Assembly (NCBI RefSeq): GCF_000381065.1
Contig: NZ_KB905840.1
Coordinates: 124,001-188,000 of the forward strand
DNA from: Propionispira raffinosivorans DSM 20765
Lineage (GTDB): Bacteria; Bacillota; Negativicutes; Selenomonadales; Selenomonadaceae
Direction of reading: 5' to 3'
DNA length: 64,000 bases
The notes under the pieces are model-generated. The model was not told the DNA's origin. It did not search any database and worked only from the letters and a program-made list of their open reading frames with translations. This document shows positions 20,354 through 29,530 of the stretch, one piece after another. Position 1 is the first letter of the stretch. The number at the start of each line of letters is the position of its first letter. A program made the translations under genes and the position numbers.

Positions 20354-20884
20354 ATGGATACATTGTTTTCGGGAATCGAGATAACTTTACAGGAAGTTTT
20401 AAAAAATAAAGAAGCCCGCGCTGCGCTGCAGCGTGAGCTTCTTGCTCAATATAAGGCTCCAATTATTTCTTTTACGATTAATATGCCAGGCCAAGTGAAA
20501 CTTAGCCCAGCAAGTCGGCTTTTATATAAAACGGGGCTAGAACGCCTAGAAAAAGCCTTAGAAGCTGCAAGCTTTTCCATTCATGCTATCCGGACCGTAG
20601 AAAATAATACTGGCCTGGAAGCCTTCTTTTCTGTTGCGGCAGAGCCTCGGCTTTTGAAAAAAATTGCCTGCCAGATTGAAGATGAAGATGAAGTGGGGCG
20701 TTTATTTGATATGGATGTATTGGCTCTGGATGGTGTGCCAATCAGTCGTACTATTCTAAACTTGCCCCAGCGCAAATGTTTTATTTGTGAGCAGGTCGCT
20801 GTATTTTGTGCACGGTCACGTCGCCATACTTCAGAAGAGTTGTTGGCTAAAATTAAACAAATTATTATGGCTGTGCAAGGATAA
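20354..20884 (+). CDS. citX: Apo-citrate lyase phosphoribosyl-dephospho-CoA transferase
   Basis: 176 residues starting 5 bp after citF. The CitX signatures are ISFTINMPGQVKLSPAS and the C-terminal LPQRKCFICEQVAVFCARSRRH. It transfers the prosthetic group from the CitG product to Ser14 of CitD. It is free-standing here, not fused to CitG as in some bacteria. Confidence 0.95.
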   Translation: MDTLFSGIEITLQEVLKNKEARAALQRELLAQYKAPIISFTINMPGQVKLSPASRLLYKTGLERLEKALEAASFSIHAIRTVENNTGLEAFFSVAAEPRLLKKIACQIEDEDEVGRLFDMDVLALDGVPISRTILNLPQRKCFICEQVAVFCARSRRHTSEELLAKIKQIIMAVQG

Positions 20885-20908
20885 ATTATGCGCAAAGGAG
20901 CACGGAAT

Positions 20909-21949
20909 ATGGAATCTTTTTCGGAAGACACATTTGAATTACAGGAGCTGCCCCAATCTTTACGGAGCAGTCGTAAGCTGGTAAAAGATTTTTTGGCAAA
21001 ATTTGATTTAACATATGATAAACTGGATGCTTATGTTGGTTTGTTTACCGGTGACAAAATGGTGGCGGGTGGTGGTTATCAGGGATCTGTAATCAAATGT
21101 ATTGCTGTAGATCCTATTTACCAGCAATGTGGTTTAGCCAATAAGGTGATTTCCTATTTATGCAGCGAACTTTGGGCGAAGGGCTTAGCTAATCTTTTTG
21201 TATTTACCAAACCCAATAATATGAGTCAGTTTACCGGACTTGGCTTTCATCTGATTGGCAGTGCTGATGCGGCGATTTTACTGGAAAGCAGTAAAAATGG
21301 TGTGGCAGATTTTGCGGCAGCACTTTTGCCGTATCGCCAAAGTGGTATACAGGGAGCAATCGTGATGAATGCGAATCCATTTACATTAGGGCATCGTTAT
21401 TTAGTGGAGCGTGCTGTTTCGAATTGCGACCATTTGCATATTTTTGTTGTGGCCGAGGAAAAATCGATTTTTCCCTTTGCTGTACGCAAAAAGCTAGTTG
21501 AGGAAGGTACAAAAGACCTTGCTAATGTGACCGTGCATAGTGGTGATCAATACATTATCTCAAGTGCAACTTTTCCCGCCTATTTTATCAAAGAGTTATC
21601 AGATGTTGCTAAAACTTATGCGCAGATTGATCTCAATGTTTTTGCTCGGCATATTGCACCAGCTTTATCGATTACAAAACGTTTTGTTGGCAGTGAACCA
21701 ACCGATGCTTTGACTTGTGCTTATAATGAAATCATGCAGAGTGAGTTGCCAAAATTTGCGATTGAACCAGTGATATTTGATCGTAAAATAAAAGAAAAGC
21801 AGCCCATATCGGCATCAAGTGTTAGGGGATTTCTGGCCGCTGGTGATATTGCCAGAGCCAGTCAGTTTGTACCGGCAACTACAGCAACTTATTTTTCAAC
21901 ACCAGAGGGGCGAATGGTGATTGAAAAATTAAAAGGTATAGACGGCTGA
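20909..21949 (+). CDS. citC: [Citrate (pro-3S)-lyase] ligase
   Basis: 346 residues: an N-terminal GNAT-like acyltransferase region (IKCIAVDPIYQQCGLANKV) followed by a nucleotidyltransferase domain with the HxGH-type motif NANPFTLGHRYLVE. It acetylates the thiol of the CitD prosthetic group using acetate and ATP, activating the lyase. I use the ATG at 20909 because AAAGGAG lies 8 bases upstream; an ATG at 20888 would add seven residues that contain this site. Confidence 0.95.
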   Translation: MESFSEDTFELQELPQSLRSSRKLVKDFLAKFDLTYDKLDAYVGLFTGDKMVAGGGYQGSVIKCIAVDPIYQQCGLANKVISYLCSELWAKGLANLFVFTKPNNMSQFTGLGFHLIGSADAAILLESSKNGVADFAAALLPYRQSGIQGAIVMNANPFTLGHRYLVERAVSNCDHLHIFVVAEEKSIFPFAVRKKLVEEGTKDLANVTVHSGDQYIISSATFPAYFIKELSDVAKTYAQIDLNVFARHIAPALSITKRFVGSEPTDALTCAYNEIMQSELPKFAIEPVIFDRKIKEKQPISASSVRGFLAAGDIARASQFVPATTATYFSTPEGRMVIEKLKGIDG

Positions 21950-21962
21950 GAGGAGCAAATAA

Positions 21963-22835
21963 ATGATTATACTACCACAAGAGATTGGCCGTCTGGCAAC
22001 ACAGGCCATTTTATATGAAGCTGCCGTGTCGCCCAAACCTGGGCTTGTTGATCGACGTAATGCTGGGGCGCATAAAGATATGGATGTTTTTACATTTTTA
22101 GCTAGTGCTGCGGCATTGTCGCCCTATTTTGTCCAGTTTGCTCATCTTGGTATGGAGCATGTAAATCAAGATCCGAAAACTTTATTGCGGGCAATTCGAA
22201 AAGTTGGTATCGAAGCGGAAATGGCAATGCTCAGGGCAACGGCTGGTGTTAATACGCATAAAGGGGCTATTTTTTCACTGGGTTTGATCTGTGCGGCAGC
22301 AGGCAGTCTTGCCTCTGCGGACATAGACCTTGAACCGCAGACTATTGCCGATTATGTAAGCGACATGACGATGGGAATTTGTGAACGTGAATATCAAGGT
22401 GTGGATGTCAAACAAAATCCAACTAAGGGCGAACAAATTTATCTGAAATACGGTTTAACAGGTGTACGCGGCGAAGCACAAGCTGGATTTCCCAATGTTA
22501 TGAAATATTCGTATCCGGTGCTTAAACGGTGTTTATTACAGAAACAATCCGGTAATATAAGTATGCTGCAAGCTTATTTGCATTTGGCGGGAAATGTAGA
22601 TGATACCAATGTTTTGGGACGCCATGATATGGAAATGTCAAACTATGTTAAAGCAGAAACGAAGCGAGTTTTAGTGCTGGGTGGTGCTTTAGAACAGAAA
22701 AATATGGTATTGCTTGAAGAAATGGATACTGATTTTATCAACAAAAATATTAGCCCCGGTGGTTGTGCTGACTTATTGGCGGTGACCCTATTTTTGTTTT
22801 TTTTGGCGCATCCTTTGTGGAAATATAAAGTATAA
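21963..22835 (+). CDS. citG: Triphosphoribosyl-dephospho-CoA synthase
   Basis: 290 residues with the CitG/MdcB hallmarks SPKPGLVDRRNAGAHKDM and GVNTHKGAIFSLG, and the C-terminal SPGGCADLLAVT. It makes the prosthetic-group precursor from dephospho-CoA and ATP. It is the last gene of the operon, with GAGAGGAG upstream of the start and a strong terminator behind. The set D-E-F-X-C-G is complete, but no oxaloacetate decarboxylase subunits are present in the window. Confidence 0.96.
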   Translation: MIILPQEIGRLATQAILYEAAVSPKPGLVDRRNAGAHKDMDVFTFLASAAALSPYFVQFAHLGMEHVNQDPKTLLRAIRKVGIEAEMAMLRATAGVNTHKGAIFSLGLICAAAGSLASADIDLEPQTIADYVSDMTMGICEREYQGVDVKQNPTKGEQIYLKYGLTGVRGEAQAGFPNVMKYSYPVLKRCLLQKQSGNISMLQAYLHLAGNVDDTNVLGRHDMEMSNYVKAETKRVLVLGGALEQKNMVLLEEMDTDFINKNISPGGCADLLAVTLFLFFLAHPLWKYKV

Positions 22836-22880
22836 AAAACATTCTATGTGGTAACGGGTTATCACATAGAATGTTTTTTT
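22834..22880. terminator. Bidirectional terminator between citG and MFS gene
   Basis: ACATTCTATGTG with its complement is flanked by an A-run and a T-run. It serves both convergent units. Confidence 0.9.
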
Positions 22881-22893
22881 ATTGCCTATAGAC

Positions 22894-24063
22894 TTATCGA
22901 TTTTTTTTACTTTGTTTTGCTAATAGATAATACAGTACGGAAGCAAGAAGAAGGATGCAGGCACTTGCTAGGTACATGGATCGATAGCCAAGCTGCGCAG
23001 CGGCCAGGCTGAGGATAAAAGATCCCAGACCTACACTAATATCCAATGCCAAAAAATATGTAGCGGTAGCAACGCCTGAGCGTGCTACGGGTGAGTGCTG
23101 TATCGCTAATGTTTGAAATGCGGGACTCAGTGCCCCAAAGCCAATTCCGAGAACTGCACCGGCTAGCAATAAGCCGCTTAACGTAGAGATTTGGCTCAAA
23201 ATCACGAGTCCAATCAGAAAGATGAGGAAACCTGGGTATACTACGAAGTTTGGACCGGATTGATCAAACAGTTTGCCGACAATGGGACGAGTTATTACGA
23301 TGACGATCGCAAAGATCGCAAAAAACATACTTGTGTAATTGGTTAAATCAAGCATTTTCGCATAAAGTGGCATGAAAACTAAAACGCCAGCATAAGCGAA
23401 AAAAACTAAACCACCCAGTAAGGCCATAGGCAAAGCATTTGGTTCAATAAAATTTGTCCATTTAAAAGTTTGATCTTTTTTAGTTACTGGCAGAATAATG
23501 TCATTTGGTAATTTTTTTCGATTGCTGCACCAAAATGATGCGATCGCTAAGAGCGTACAGCAGGCAAATAAGCTGTTGAACTGGTAATAAGAAATAATCA
23601 GCAAACTAAAAAAAGGTCCAACAACCATGGCTAAGTTAGAAAATACAGCGAAATAACCAATGCCTTCTCCTTTACGCTGTGGCGGAAGAACTAAGGCGGC
23701 TACGGTTGCAGCGGTTGTGGTTCCGATAGCGAAAACAGCTCCATGTATAAGGCGGATAGCTAATAAAAAAGTTAGGTTATCAATACATAAATACAGGATG
23801 CTGGTGATTAAAAATACAATAGCTGAAAGTAAAAGGATTTTCTTTTTATTGTAGTCATCAATCCATTTACCAGCCAGTGGGCGGCATAAAACAGCCCCTA
23901 TCTGGAAAAAAGTCATGGCTAGACCGGCGGACCAGTCATTGCCGTTCAGATTTTCGATAACAAAAATTGGAAGTGCCGTAATTAAAGCATAGTGGGTCAT
24001 ATACTGGAAAAAGCTGCTAAAACTCATTCCTAAAAATTCTGGTGTCCATAAAGTTGGTTTCAT
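22894..24063 (-). CDS. MFS transporter (drug/metabolite exporter type)
   Basis: 389 residues with 12 predicted membrane segments. The loop 2-3 signature is GAVLCRPLAGKWIDDYNKKK, and its counterpart in the second half is TRPIVGKLFDQSG. The motif pattern fits the YwoG/YfcJ-like drug:proton antiporter group. It is divergent from nothing obvious and is preceded by a region without genes. Substrate unknown. Confidence 0.88.
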   Translation of the reverse strand: MKPTLWTPEFLGMSFSSFFQYMTHYALITALPIFVIENLNGNDWSAGLAMTFFQIGAVLCRPLAGKWIDDYNKKKILLLSAIVFLITSILYLCIDNLTFLLAIRLIHGAVFAIGTTTAATVAALVLPPQRKGEGIGYFAVFSNLAMVVGPFFSLLIISYYQFNSLFACCTLLAIASFWCSNRKKLPNDIILPVTKKDQTFKWTNFIEPNALPMALLGGLVFFAYAGVLVFMPLYAKMLDLTNYTSMFFAIFAIVIVITRPIVGKLFDQSGPNFVVYPGFLIFLIGLVILSQISTLSGLLLAGAVLGIGFGALSPAFQTLAIQHSPVARSGVATATYFLALDISVGLGSFILSLAAAQLGYRSMYLASACILLLASVLYYLLAKQSKKNR

Positions 24064-24433
24064 TAGGTGTGTTCCTTCTATTCTATGTAGATTTTTTTAA
24101 GCGTGAACTGGCCAGAAATTCTCGATTGCAGTATGTAATGAATTAAATTTTAGATCTTAGCTTCTGGCTAAAGTACAGGTTTTTCTTTTCTGATTATAAC
24201 ATAATATAGAAGAACACATAAACAAGTTTGCCTCCTGCAATTCGTTTTGAGGGTTGATTATGATCAATTAAATGCGGATAACGTACACGAAAAAATTTTG
24301 AAATAAAGAAAAGCCGTTATCCCCTAATATCTGGAGAAACGGCTTTTTTCGATGAAAAGACATGAAAACAAATTATCAAAATGTACCATGTATCATGTTG
24401 AACCCGACGACTTTCATTGTTTTTAGATATTCA
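24064..24433. other. Intergenic region between MFS and lactonase-like genes
   Basis: About 370 bp with no convincing gene. It should hold the MFS promoter (minus strand) on the left side and the terminator at 24309-24349 on the right. I see no repeat or RNA gene in it. Confidence 0.6.
24309..24349. terminator. Terminator downstream of the lactonase-like gene
   Basis: AAAAGCCGTT pairs with AACGGCTTTT around a 19-base loop, with T-runs on both strands. It can end the minus-strand gene at 24434. Confidence 0.75.
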
Positions 24434-25474
24434 CTATTGGTATGCTTTTTTCTCGCCGTGATGAGTTGTAACAATCTTGTATAGTGCTTTATTGCCCGTA
24501 ATGAATAAAACATCATTTTCAGCTCCGATGCCAAACTCACAATTGGTCACAGTTTCAGGAGTTTGAATATACCCCTTTTCCTCACCTTTAGGAGAAAGTA
24601 CTAAAATTCCTGGATGAGATGGGTCATAGTTTGCGACAAAAATATTTCCGTCGGAATCTATTCTCATGCCGTCCGGTCGAAAGCCCGGAGACTGATAAAT
24701 TATTTCTCGGAATTTTGCAGTTCCATCCTCGAGCAAATCATAGGCAAGAATGCCATCGAATCCGCGACGGGTTGCTAAGCCGGCAGTTGACGATCTGTAG
24801 TCAAACAAGCCGTTATCGTTAGAATCTATATACAATGTCTTTTGGTCTGGTGAGAGTGCAATCCCATTAGGTTTTCCGGCATTTCCTATAATAAGACGGA
24901 TTTTTCCATCTCTATCAATCCGATACACTCCTTGGACAGCTTGATTCATAGCTTCTTTACCAAAATACCTTGGATCGGTAAAATAAATTCTACCAGTGTT
25001 ATCTGCCACAACATCATTTGGCGAATTTAAAGGTCGACCATCAAATTCGGCTGCAAGAATAATCGCTTTACCTGTTCCCAAATCAGTTGCAGTTATACGT
25101 CGACCGCCGTAGTCTGCCGCTTCTGCTGCAATTAAGCGTCCCGCAGAATCAAAAGCCAGACCGTCTGCTTGACCGCTGGGAGACCGAAAAACTGTAATCT
25201 TTTTAGTTTTTGGATCGTACTTCATGATGTGCCCTCCTAATAGTGCACCTTTAGCTAATGAAGAGGGTGTAAGATCACAAAAATATACTTGACCGTCCGG
25301 AGCCACGGCAGGTCCTTCTAAATGAGTTCCTTGGTTATAAATTACTTCAAGCTTTTCTCCGGGGGGAATCAAATTATTATTTATCTCCGCGGACGCAGAT
25401 AACGTGAAAATATTTAGTAGCAATAGGCTCGATATAAGTAATACGGCTGAGCGTAAATATTTAGTCATTTTCAT
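24434..25474 (-). CDS. Secreted SMP-30/gluconolactonase-like beta-propeller protein
   Basis: A signal peptide (residues 1 to about 30, ending LSASA) is followed by a six-bladed propeller of the SMP-30/gluconolactonase/LRE type. The metal-site blocks are HLEGPAVAPDG, LNSPNDVVADNTGRIYFTDPRYF and KPNGIALSPDQKTLYIDSND. The family includes Ca-dependent lactonases, but many members have other roles. I chose the ATG at 25474 because GGAGGA stands 5 bases before it; a further ATG two codons in is also possible. It is divergent from an HxlR regulator that may control it. Confidence 0.88.
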   Translation of the reverse strand: MKMTKYLRSAVLLISSLLLLNIFTLSASAEINNNLIPPGEKLEVIYNQGTHLEGPAVAPDGQVYFCDLTPSSLAKGALLGGHIMKYDPKTKKITVFRSPSGQADGLAFDSAGRLIAAEAADYGGRRITATDLGTGKAIILAAEFDGRPLNSPNDVVADNTGRIYFTDPRYFGKEAMNQAVQGVYRIDRDGKIRLIIGNAGKPNGIALSPDQKTLYIDSNDNGLFDYRSSTAGLATRRGFDGILAYDLLEDGTAKFREIIYQSPGFRPDGMRIDSDGNIFVANYDPSHPGILVLSPKGEEKGYIQTPETVTNCEFGIGAENDVLFITGNKALYKIVTTHHGEKKAYQ

Positions 25475-25544
25475 TTTTCCTCCTTCTATCATCGTTATAT
25501 AAACAAAATATTATCATTGTATACTTTTTGTTGCAAGTACGCAT

Positions 25545-25569
25545 ATTTTTAATATATACTATTAAAAAT
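25545..25569. promoter_or_regulatory. Perfect palindrome upstream of HxlR gene, probable operator
   Basis: ATTTTTAATA (25545-25554) and TATTAAAAAT (25560-25569) are perfect complements with a 5-base spacer, in the gap between the divergent lactonase and HxlR genes. HxlR proteins bind such dyads. Confidence 0.55.
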
Positions 25570-25597
25570 AGTACTATTAGCTATTGGAGGGTCATTT

Positions 25598-25942
25598 ATG
25601 ACAAAATCACTCTATCGGGAAGGGAGTTGTTCGGTATTGGCTGTGCAAAAAATCATTGCTGGTAAATGGAAGCTTCCTATATTATGGCAGTTGAGTCAAG
25701 GAACCAAACGATTTAATCAACTGCAAAAGCTATTGTCTGAAATTTCCCAGGGTATACTCACGCAGCAATTGCGGGAACTGGAACAGGATGGGCTGGTCCA
25801 TCGAGAAATTTACAGAGAAGTTCCGCCTAAAGTTGAATATTCATTAACAACGCTTGGTGAAAGTTTCATGCCAGTGCTAGCGACTATACGCAATTGGGGT
25901 GATCAATACCTAAATACTCGATCAGAATCCCACACTATATAA
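25598..25942 (+). CDS. HxlR-family transcriptional regulator
   Basis: 114 residues with the HxlR winged helix: CSVLAVQKIIAGKWKLPILWQL, then GILTQQLRELEQDGLVHREIY and PPKVEYSLTTLGESF. HxlR proteins often sense reactive electrophiles or quinones through an N-terminal cysteine; Cys10 is in the right place here. GGAGGG precedes the ATG. Likely targets are itself and the divergent lactonase-like gene, through the palindrome at 25545-25569. Confidence 0.92.
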   Translation: MTKSLYREGSCSVLAVQKIIAGKWKLPILWQLSQGTKRFNQLQKLLSEISQGILTQQLRELEQDGLVHREIYREVPPKVEYSLTTLGESFMPVLATIRNWGDQYLNTRSESHTI

Positions 25943-26071
25943 TATCTGCCATACCTGCCTGATTTGATTGTGAGTAAGATTTATCATAAAATGCCGGCTA
26001 TTATTTTTCTTTTAATTCTATATAATGAACATAGAAACATAATTTGAAATTTACATGAGGAGGTAGTTTTG

Positions 26072-26725
26072 ATGAAGGTAGTAGCTATTAATGGTAGTCC
26101 AAGGAAAAAATGGAATACAGCTGATTTATTGAATAAAGTACTGGAAGGTGCTGCATCAGAAGGAGCAGACACAAAATTGATCCATCTGTATGATCTAAAA
26201 TATAGAGGCTGTATCAGCTGTTTTGCTTGTAAGAAAAAAGATGGAAAAAGTTATGGACAATGCGCAATGGATGATGATCTTACCGCTGTTTTAGCGAAAA
26301 TAAAAAAAGCAGACGTTGTTGTTTTGGGATCACCCATTTATCTGGCGAATATTACTGGTCAAATGAAGTCACTTCTGGAACGCATGATTTTTCAATCCAT
26401 GTTATATGATAAAGACCATTCTTCATTAGTTGAAAAAAAGAAACCGGTGGCTTTTATTTACACGATGAATGTAAATGACGAAAGAGCGCAGGATTATGAT
26501 TATATTTATAAAATGAATGAACGATATTTAAAGCATGTATTTGGTTATGCGGAAAGTTTCCTGTCGACTGATACATATCAGTTCTCCGATTATAAGAAAT
26601 ATGATACGTCTTTATTTGACAGCGAAGCAAAGGCAAAACGACATAAAGAAGTTTTTCCGGAAGATTGTGAAAGAGCATTTGCGCTTGGGGCAAAACTGGC
26701 GAGAACAAAGCTGGAAGATTTGTAA
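26072..26725 (+). CDS. Flavodoxin-fold NAD(P)H-dependent oxidoreductase/iron-sulfur flavoprotein-like
   Basis: 217 residues with the FMN phosphate-binding start AINGSPRKKWNTADLL and the second FMN loop VLGSPIYLANITGQMKSLLER. A cysteine cluster CISCFACKKKDGKSYGQC (two CxxC-type pairs) resembles the reduced cluster of multimeric flavodoxin/iron-sulfur flavoproteins. Electron partner and substrate are unknown. The ATG at 26072 has GAGGAGG at good spacing; the TTG one codon earlier is less likely. It is monocistronic with a terminator behind it. Confidence 0.88.
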   Translation: MKVVAINGSPRKKWNTADLLNKVLEGAASEGADTKLIHLYDLKYRGCISCFACKKKDGKSYGQCAMDDDLTAVLAKIKKADVVVLGSPIYLANITGQMKSLLERMIFQSMLYDKDHSSLVEKKKPVAFIYTMNVNDERAQDYDYIYKMNERYLKHVFGYAESFLSTDTYQFSDYKKYDTSLFDSEAKAKRHKEVFPEDCERAFALGAKLARTKLEDL

Positions 26726-26746
26726 TATACCTATAGTTTGGAGCAT

Positions 26747-26796
26747 AAAAAAGCAGCCTGAATTTCTCAATGGGGAGAAGTTCGGGCTGTTTTCTT
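26747..26796. terminator. Terminator between flavoprotein and TIM-barrel genes
   Basis: An imperfect hairpin, AGCAGCCTGAATTTCTC against GAGAAGTTCGGGCTGT, with an A-run before and a T-rich end. It separates two convergent units. Confidence 0.75.
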
Positions 26797-26807
26797 TATA
26801 GTATTGG

Positions 26808-27599
26808 TCAAAAAATAAGAGGTTTGGTCGCTGTTTGTTCAGCATCAAGCCATTTTGTTTTAACTATATCAATATTATGCAAAGCTTGTTCCATCGTTAC
26901 ATGGGCATATTCAAAGACCATGATAGCTGTGGGGACAGAGGCTTTAATATTGGTGAAAATGCTTTGCCAGTCAACAGTTCCCTGCCCGATTGGCAGATGT
27001 TCATCGATAATACCATGATTATCATGTAAATGAAAAGCTTTTAAGCGGCTGTCAAGTGATTGGATCAGTTCCGGTAAAGACCAATCATTGACAGTGGCAT
27101 GACCAATGTCCAGCAAAACATTGGCATTTAGATCGATAATTAAGTCGAAAAAATCTTGCTGATCATAAAGCAAAGTTTTTTTATTATAGAGACCAACATT
27201 TTCAATCAATATTGGTACATTATATAGAGCGGCGAGATCTAAAATTTTGAGCAGACGTTCTTTAACAAGGTTTTGGAGCGTATATTTTTCACCCGCTAAA
27301 GACTCATTGGTGTGAACAACAACGTAGTCTGCTTGCCACTTTTGGGCGAAAATGAAAAGATTTTTATAGATGGCTAAATAGTTTTGTTTTTCTATATCTG
27401 CTAAATTGATACTGATACATGGTGCATGAATGCTGAAACCTTCACTAGAACCAGATGGATACAAGTCAGTCAAAACTTCGTTCCAATAATCATCCGAACC
27501 GAATTCATAAAATATTTCAAGCCCCATTGATATAGGCAGCTTTTTTAGGTTCGGGTATTCAAACCCCGCAAAAGACAAATTACTGAGTGCCAGTTTCAT
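26808..27599 (-). CDS. Sugar phosphate isomerase/epimerase-type TIM barrel (AP endonuclease 2 fold)
   Basis: 263 residues. Metal-binding positions of the family are visible: HTNES, PILIENVGLYN, LLDIGHATVN, AFHLHDNHG and FEYAH. The family covers xylose-isomerase-like epimerases, endonuclease IV-like enzymes and others. It is the last gene of the ABC-transporter operon, 22 bp after the ATPase, with AAAGGAGG before the ATG. In classical ugp operons a glycerophosphodiesterase (UgpQ) stands here, so this protein may process the imported compound. The reaction is not known. Confidence 0.82.
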   Translation of the reverse strand: MKLALSNLSFAGFEYPNLKKLPISMGLEIFYEFGSDDYWNEVLTDLYPSGSSEGFSIHAPCISINLADIEKQNYLAIYKNLFIFAQKWQADYVVVHTNESLAGEKYTLQNLVKERLLKILDLAALYNVPILIENVGLYNKKTLLYDQQDFFDLIIDLNANVLLDIGHATVNDWSLPELIQSLDSRLKAFHLHDNHGIIDEHLPIGQGTVDWQSIFTNIKASVPTAIMVFEYAHVTMEQALHNIDIVKTKWLDAEQTATKPLIF

Positions 27600-27620
27600 T
27601 GTAAATTCCTCCTTTGATAT

Positions 27621-28694
27621 TTATTCTGGATAACCAATATTGTCGCCGCTACTCGCATCAAATAAGCTTATATGTTTCCAGGAAAAAGAAAGCTGGATGG
27701 GGCCTTGTGCTACGATTTGCTCAGCTGGTACGATACATAAAATATCCTGACCATTATGGGGAAGTGAGATGTGAATGCAATGCTGGCTGCCTAGATTTTC
27801 GATGAAGTCGGCAGTTCCGGCAAGCATACATGAATCGGTAACTACAATATGTTCAGGCCTGATCCCTAGCATTAAATTTGTTTTTTTTGCTGCCAGCGGC
27901 AGCCATTTAGCAGGCAGTTCAAGCCGGGTGCCATCAATCCATAAAGCACCATCATTACATTCAACTGGGAGCAGATTCATCGCTGGAATGCCAATAAACG
28001 AAGCGACGAAAGTATTGGCGGGTCTGTTATAAATCATGTCAGGCGTATTCAATTGCTGTAAGAGCCCCTGTTTCATAATTGCAACCCGTTGTCCCACGGT
28101 CATGGCTTCTACCTGGTCGTGTGTCACATACATCATGGTAGGCCGATAGAGTTCATGGATTTTGACAAGTTCGGTTCGGGCTTGCTGTCTGAGTTTTGCA
28201 TCCAGATTTGATAGGGGCTCATCCAATAGAAAGAACGGTGCTTGTTTTACCAAAGCTCGTCCTAAGGCGACACGCTGCTTTTGTCCACCAGATAGTTCTT
28301 TTGGTTTTCGATTTTCAAAGCCGGATAGGTTTAAGATCGAGAGGACTTTTTTTGTTCGGCTTTGAATTTCGGCTTTGGAAACTTTTTGCAGCCTCAAGCC
28401 AAACGTAATATTTTCCCATACGCTCATATGCGGATAGAGGGCATAGTTTTGAAATACCATAGCAACATTACGCTCACCAGGTTCAACATTCGTAACGATT
28501 TTTCCACCCATTTTTAAAATGCCAGAACTAATGCTTTCTAATCCGGCAACCATGCGGAGGGTTGTGGTCTTGCCACAGCCAGAAGGCCCTAGCAGGATTA
28601 AACGTTCGCCTTGTTTTACTTCTAAGTTTAAATTTTTAATGGCATTGGTATCGTTATAAGATTTGCAGATGTTTTCAAAGATAATTCCATTCAT
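27621..28694 (-). CDS. ugpC: ABC transporter ATPase, UgpC/MalK type
   Basis: 357 residues. Walker A GPSGCGKTT, signature LSGGQKQRVALGRAL, Walker B FFLLDEPLSNLD and the H-loop VTHDQVEAM are all intact. A C-terminal TOBE-like regulatory domain (LGIRPEHIVV) follows. The start at 28694 (MNGIIFENICKSY) has AAAGGA upstream; longer in-frame starts would overlap the upstream permease gene. It energises the permease pair at 28703-30398. The ugp name rests on operon content and on the PhoP-type promoter, not on the ATPase alone. Confidence 0.9.
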   Translation of the reverse strand: MNGIIFENICKSYNDTNAIKNLNLEVKQGERLILLGPSGCGKTTTLRMVAGLESISSGILKMGGKIVTNVEPGERNVAMVFQNYALYPHMSVWENITFGLRLQKVSKAEIQSRTKKVLSILNLSGFENRKPKELSGGQKQRVALGRALVKQAPFFLLDEPLSNLDAKLRQQARTELVKIHELYRPTMMYVTHDQVEAMTVGQRVAIMKQGLLQQLNTPDMIYNRPANTFVASFIGIPAMNLLPVECNDGALWIDGTRLELPAKWLPLAAKKTNLMLGIRPEHIVVTDSCMLAGTADFIENLGSQHCIHISLPHNGQDILCIVPAEQIVAQGPIQLSFSWKHISLFDASSGDNIGYPE

Positions 28695-28702
28695 TCGTTG
28701 AT

Positions 28703-29530
28703 CTATCCTTTCACGCCAGATTGTATAAATGAGTTCATGATAAAACGTTGGAAAAGCAGGTACAAAAATAATGGCGGCAAGGAGGTCAGGGTGGCTACTG
28801 TCATCGCGATGCCCCATTCACTGCCGCCTTCGGCGCTGATAAACATTTGTAGGGCAATAGGCAGTGTATAGTTTGCCTTGTCATTGAGTATCAATAATGG
28901 CCAAAAGTACTGATTCCAGGAATCAATAAAAAAGATAATCCCCATGGCGAAGATGGCCGGTTTGATAAGGGGCAGCATAATACGATGCAAAATAAGCCAG
29001 GCACTGGCATTTTCGAGTTTTGCGGCTTCAATGAGTGGTTTTGGAATGCCACGCATTGTTTGTCGCATCAGAAAAATGCCCATACCATCCATTAATTGAG
29101 GTAATATGACCCCTAGGGGATTATTTAATAAGCCGAGTTTAGCGATCAGCAAATAGTTTGGCATAATTACCACTGTAATGGGAATAAAAAAGGTAAACAG
29201 CAGGGCGTTGAATATTTTTTCTTTATGGCGAAAATCATAATATACAAAGGCAAAAGCAGCTAACAGGCTTGTGCAGATTTTTGCTAGGGTAATGACACTG
29301 GCGATTATAAATGTGTTGCTGATATAGTTTAGGAGGGGCAATGTTTCTAATACATGCAGGTAGTTATCTAAAACAAAGGGGGCGGGAAAAGGATTTAAGG
29401 TAGCTGTGAATATTTGATCCATAGTTTTAAAAGAAGTCGACACCATAAATAGCAGGGGCCAAACTTCTATAAGAATGACAACAATCAATAAAAAATGCCA
29501 CAGCACACTGCTTTTTTTGTTAATTTTCAT
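28703..29530 (-). CDS. ugpE: ABC transporter permease, UgpE/MalG type
   Basis: 275 residues with six predicted membrane helices and the EAA loop EAAKLENASAWLILHRIMLPLIKP, which docks to the ATPase. It is the second permease of the heterodimer. Its start overlaps the end of the preceding permease by 11 bases, so translation is coupled. GAAGGTG lies before the ATG. Confidence 0.9.
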   Translation of the reverse strand: MKINKKSSVLWHFLLIVVILIEVWPLLFMVSTSFKTMDQIFTATLNPFPAPFVLDNYLHVLETLPLLNYISNTFIIASVITLAKICTSLLAAFAFVYYDFRHKEKIFNALLFTFFIPITVVIMPNYLLIAKLGLLNNPLGVILPQLMDGMGIFLMRQTMRGIPKPLIEAAKLENASAWLILHRIMLPLIKPAIFAMGIIFFIDSWNQYFWPLLILNDKANYTLPIALQMFISAEGGSEWGIAMTVATLTSLPPLFLYLLFQRFIMNSFIQSGVKG

